A DNA stretch of 64,000 nt from positions 1-64,000 of the forward strand of contig CALFNR010000143.1 of NCBI GenBank assembly GCA_937903005.1, given 5' to 3'. Shown piece by piece: positions 62,009-64,000 of the stretch; within the stretch, counting starts at the first letter, position 1; each line of letters starts with the position of its first letter. Under the pieces are notes generated by a model. The model searched no databases. It saw nothing but the letters and a program-made list of their open reading frames with translations, and had not been told where the DNA came from. This stretch comes from Clostridium_AI sp002297865. GTDB taxonomy: Bacteria > Bacillota > Clostridia > Lachnospirales > Lachnospiraceae. The translations under genes and the position numbers were made by a program.

Positions 62009-64000
62009 ATGTATCAGTATTGTATCAATAAAAATGAAGTGAGAGAAGAAGATTATCCATTACTAGGAGGCAAAGCGTTATCGTTTGCAAAACTAAGAGA
62101 GTATTGTTTGCCAATACCCGACTGGTTTGTTGTGAAAAGTCAAGCATTTTATTCTTGTTTGACAGAGAAACAGAAAAGAGTGTTAGAACATAATGACTGG
62201 AAAGAGGCAAAAAGGGAGTTAGAGAATTTTGAGTTATCCGATGGTGTGTTAAAAGAAATTCACGCACAGATAGAGGTGTTAGGCGGAGAATACTTTGCGG
62301 TTCGCTCTTCTGCTCTTAGTGAAGATGGTTTGGAAACGTCCTTTGCAGGGCAGTTTGAATCTTATCTTTGGCTGTCAAAAGATGAAATTGTAACCCATAT
62401 TAAGAAATGTTTTTTATCAGGATTTTCGGAGAGAGTATTGGAATATCGGAAACAAAATCATTTAAGAGGAACGTTGGAAGTGCCATCAGTTATTGTTCAG
62501 AAAATGGTGAATGCAGACTGTGCTGGAGTGTGCTTTGCAGTGAATCCTCAAAATGCAGACATTAAAACAAGTGTGGTTAGTGCTGTATTTGGCTTAGGAA
62601 GTGCGTTGGTGGATGGAGTAGCAAATGCAGATACCTATTACATAGAAAGTGTCAAAAAGCTCGTAGATGAAAATGTACCTAAAAAAAATATAATGCATGT
62701 CGTTGAGGGAAACAAGGTAGTGCAAAAAAAAGTTTCGGAGGCAAAATGCAGTCAGCCTGTATTATCCAATGAGCAAGCAGTAGAAGTTGCACAGCTTGCC
62801 AAAAAGACCAGCCGACTGCTAAGAAAGTACCAGGATATTGAGTGGGCTTATGAAAATGGTAAGTTATATCTTTTGCAAAGCAGACCTATCACATCTTTAA
62901 AAAATGTAATGCCAGTCTTGGAACGTGCAACCATATTTGATAATAGTAATATTGCGGAAAGTTATAATGGAGTAACGTTACCTCTTACATTTTCGTATAT
63001 TCGAATTGCCTATGATGGAGTATACAGGCAGTTTTGCAAAATGTTTGGTGTGACCAAGAAGCAGATTAAGAAAAATGACAGGACATTTCGTAATATGCTT
63101 GGCATGACAGATGGACGGGTGTATTACAATATGCGTTCTTGGTACAATATGATGTCTATTCTGCCAGGTTATAAGTTCAATAAGGAATTTATGGAGCAGA
63201 TGATGGGAGTTAAGGAGAAACTTCCTGACGAATTTGTTATTCAAGAAGAAAAGAAAGTAAACAAGATAGAAAAAATAGCAGACGGTTTTCACTTTTTCTG
63301 GAGCATTATTATGTTTGGAGTACAGTATGTTACGTTAAACAGGAAAATAAAACGGTTCTACAAAATGATAAAGAATACGTTGGGAAAAGTGGACGTTTCC
63401 TCTCTTACAATGAATGAATTATACGAATATTTAAATAAAGTAGGATACACCACTATGGAAGGATGGGATGCTCCTTTAATCAATGATTTCTTTACTATGA
63501 TATATCACGGAATTTTACGCAAGTTATGCGATACATGGGTTGGTATTGATGGCATCTGTAATGCCTTACTGTGTGGACAAGGAGGGATTATCAGTGCAAA
63601 GCCTGCGAAAATGATATGGAAAATGAGTCAGATGGGAATACGGGAAACCAGTTTAGTCAAATGTCTTTTGGAAGGAACAATTGGAGAGATCGAAGAAGAA
63701 CTGAAGCAAAATCCAATTTTAGAAGAGATGATAGAAACATACTTAGATGAGTTTGGCGACCGCTGCCTAGATGAACTGAAAATGGAATCAGAATCCGTTC
63801 GTGAAAATCCCCTTTTACTGTATCGTACCATCGGAGAAACTACGAAACACAGTGCCAGCGCAGCAAGCAAGGTTTCGAATAAAATAGCGGAAGAGGCGTA
63901 CAAAAAGGCAATGAATAAACTTTCAGGCAAACCGTTTAAGAAACTGATTTTCAAAAGAATTATGCATAATGCAGGAAGGTTTGTACGAAATCGAGAGAAT
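62009..64000 (+). CDS. PEP synthase/PPDK-like protein, partial at right edge
   Basis: 664 codons are inside the window and the frame is open to the end. The N-terminal part is the PPDK_N/PEP-synthase ATP-grasp domain: PLLGGKALSFAKL, YFAVRSSALSEDGLETSFAGQFESYL, VIVQKMVNADCAGVCFAVNP and DIEWAYENGKLYLLQSRPI. The domain is found in PEP synthase and in antibiotic phosphotransferases. The following 300 residues are not typical of PEP synthase. The C-terminal His domain, if present, lies outside. GAGAGGAG precedes the ATG, 12 bases after the UbiA-like gene. It probably phosphorylates or activates the cluster's product. Confidence 0.75.
   Translation, partial: MYQYCINKNEVREEDYPLLGGKALSFAKLREYCLPIPDWFVVKSQAFYSCLTEKQKRVLEHNDWKEAKRELENFELSDGVLKEIHAQIEVLGGEYFAVRSSALSEDGLETSFAGQFESYLWLSKDEIVTHIKKCFLSGFSERVLEYRKQNHLRGTLEVPSVIVQKMVNADCAGVCFAVNPQNADIKTSVVSAVFGLGSALVDGVANADTYYIESVKKLVDENVPKKNIMHVVEGNKVVQKKVSEAKCSQPVLSNEQAVEVAQLAKKTSRLLRKYQDIEWAYENGKLYLLQSRPITSLKNVMPVLERATIFDNSNIAESYNGVTLPLTFSYIRIAYDGVYRQFCKMFGVTKKQIKKNDRTFRNMLGMTDGRVYYNMRSWYNMMSILPGYKFNKEFMEQMMGVKEKLPDEFVIQEEKKVNKIEKIADGFHFFWSIIMFGVQYVTLNRKIKRFYKMIKNTLGKVDVSSLTMNELYEYLNKVGYTTMEGWDAPLINDFFTMIYHGILRKLCDTWVGIDGICNALLCGQGGIISAKPAKMIWKMSQMGIRETSLVKCLLEGTIGEIEEELKQNPILEEMIETYLDEFGDRCLDELKMESESVRENPLLLYRTIGETTKHSASAASKVSNKIAEEAYKKAMNKLSGKPFKKLIFKRIMHNAGRFVRNREN

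Overview
The window is a low-GC, AT-rich bacterial chromosome segment with typical monoderm Firmicute features: strong AGGAGG-type ribosome binding sites, a T-box leader, an L20/infC leader, and rho-independent terminators after most transcription units. The gene set (single-gene FabV-type enoyl reductase, pyruvate formate-lyase with its activase, DUF969/DUF979, LytR-CpsA-Psr protein, ECF S component, BspA-like LRR protein, several LytTR/GHKL remnants) suggests an anaerobic Clostridia, most likely Lachnospiraceae. This placement is an inference from gene content, not from a marker comparison.

Layout. 1-2.2 kb: end of a trp operon (trpF-trpB-trpA) facing fabV, which carries a FabT-like operator. 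3.5-9 kb: glycosyltransferase, YdcF, C_GCAxxG_C_C, LCP, GNAT and HAD genes. 9-11.3 kb: T-box and thrS. 12-15.6 kb: chemoreceptor, membrane acyltransferase and a small secreted LRR protein. 15.7-17 kb: L20 leader and infC-rpmI-rplT, with infC probably starting at ATT. 17.1-21.7 kb: aldehyde dehydrogenase plus a three-domain FAAL-ACP-reductase. 22.1-22.4 kb: tRNA-Asn and tRNA-Leu. 22.6-33.9 kb: MATE pump, two large uncharacterised proteins, an RND pump with a long coiled-coil insert, and an acyl-CoA ligase. 33.9-38.5 kb: Cys-rich mini-protein, TrxB-like flavoprotein, FAD/Rieske oxidoreductase and a second chemoreceptor.

38.7-46.4 kb is the most unusual part: a probable RiPP (modified peptide) cluster. 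It encodes a cobalamin-type radical SAM enzyme, two YydG-like radical SAM peptide epimerases, an unannotated 40-residue double-glycine precursor (core IKIGSLYIEKA), a membrane protein with an intact C39 peptidase triad, and a separate ABC exporter. Directly behind it on the minus strand lie three fragments of an agr-type quorum-sensing locus: a LytTR regulator, an AgrD-like peptide one base out of frame with its start, and the end of a GHKL kinase.

46.5-49.9 kb: DUF969-DUF979-aminopeptidase-pyrrolidone carboxyl peptidase operon. 50-53.2 kb: pflB-pflA behind a Rex-like site. 53.3-57.7 kb: hairpin-rich spacer, then a Fur-box-controlled operon (DUF454, YgbA-like, heterodimeric ABC exporter). 57.7-58.3 kb: RelB/YoeB toxin-antitoxin pair. 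58.4-60.2 kb: ECF S component and class V aminotransferase. 60.3-64 kb: a WbpG-like PP-loop enzyme, a UbiA-like membrane protein and a PEP-synthase-like protein that runs off the right edge, possibly another biosynthetic cluster.
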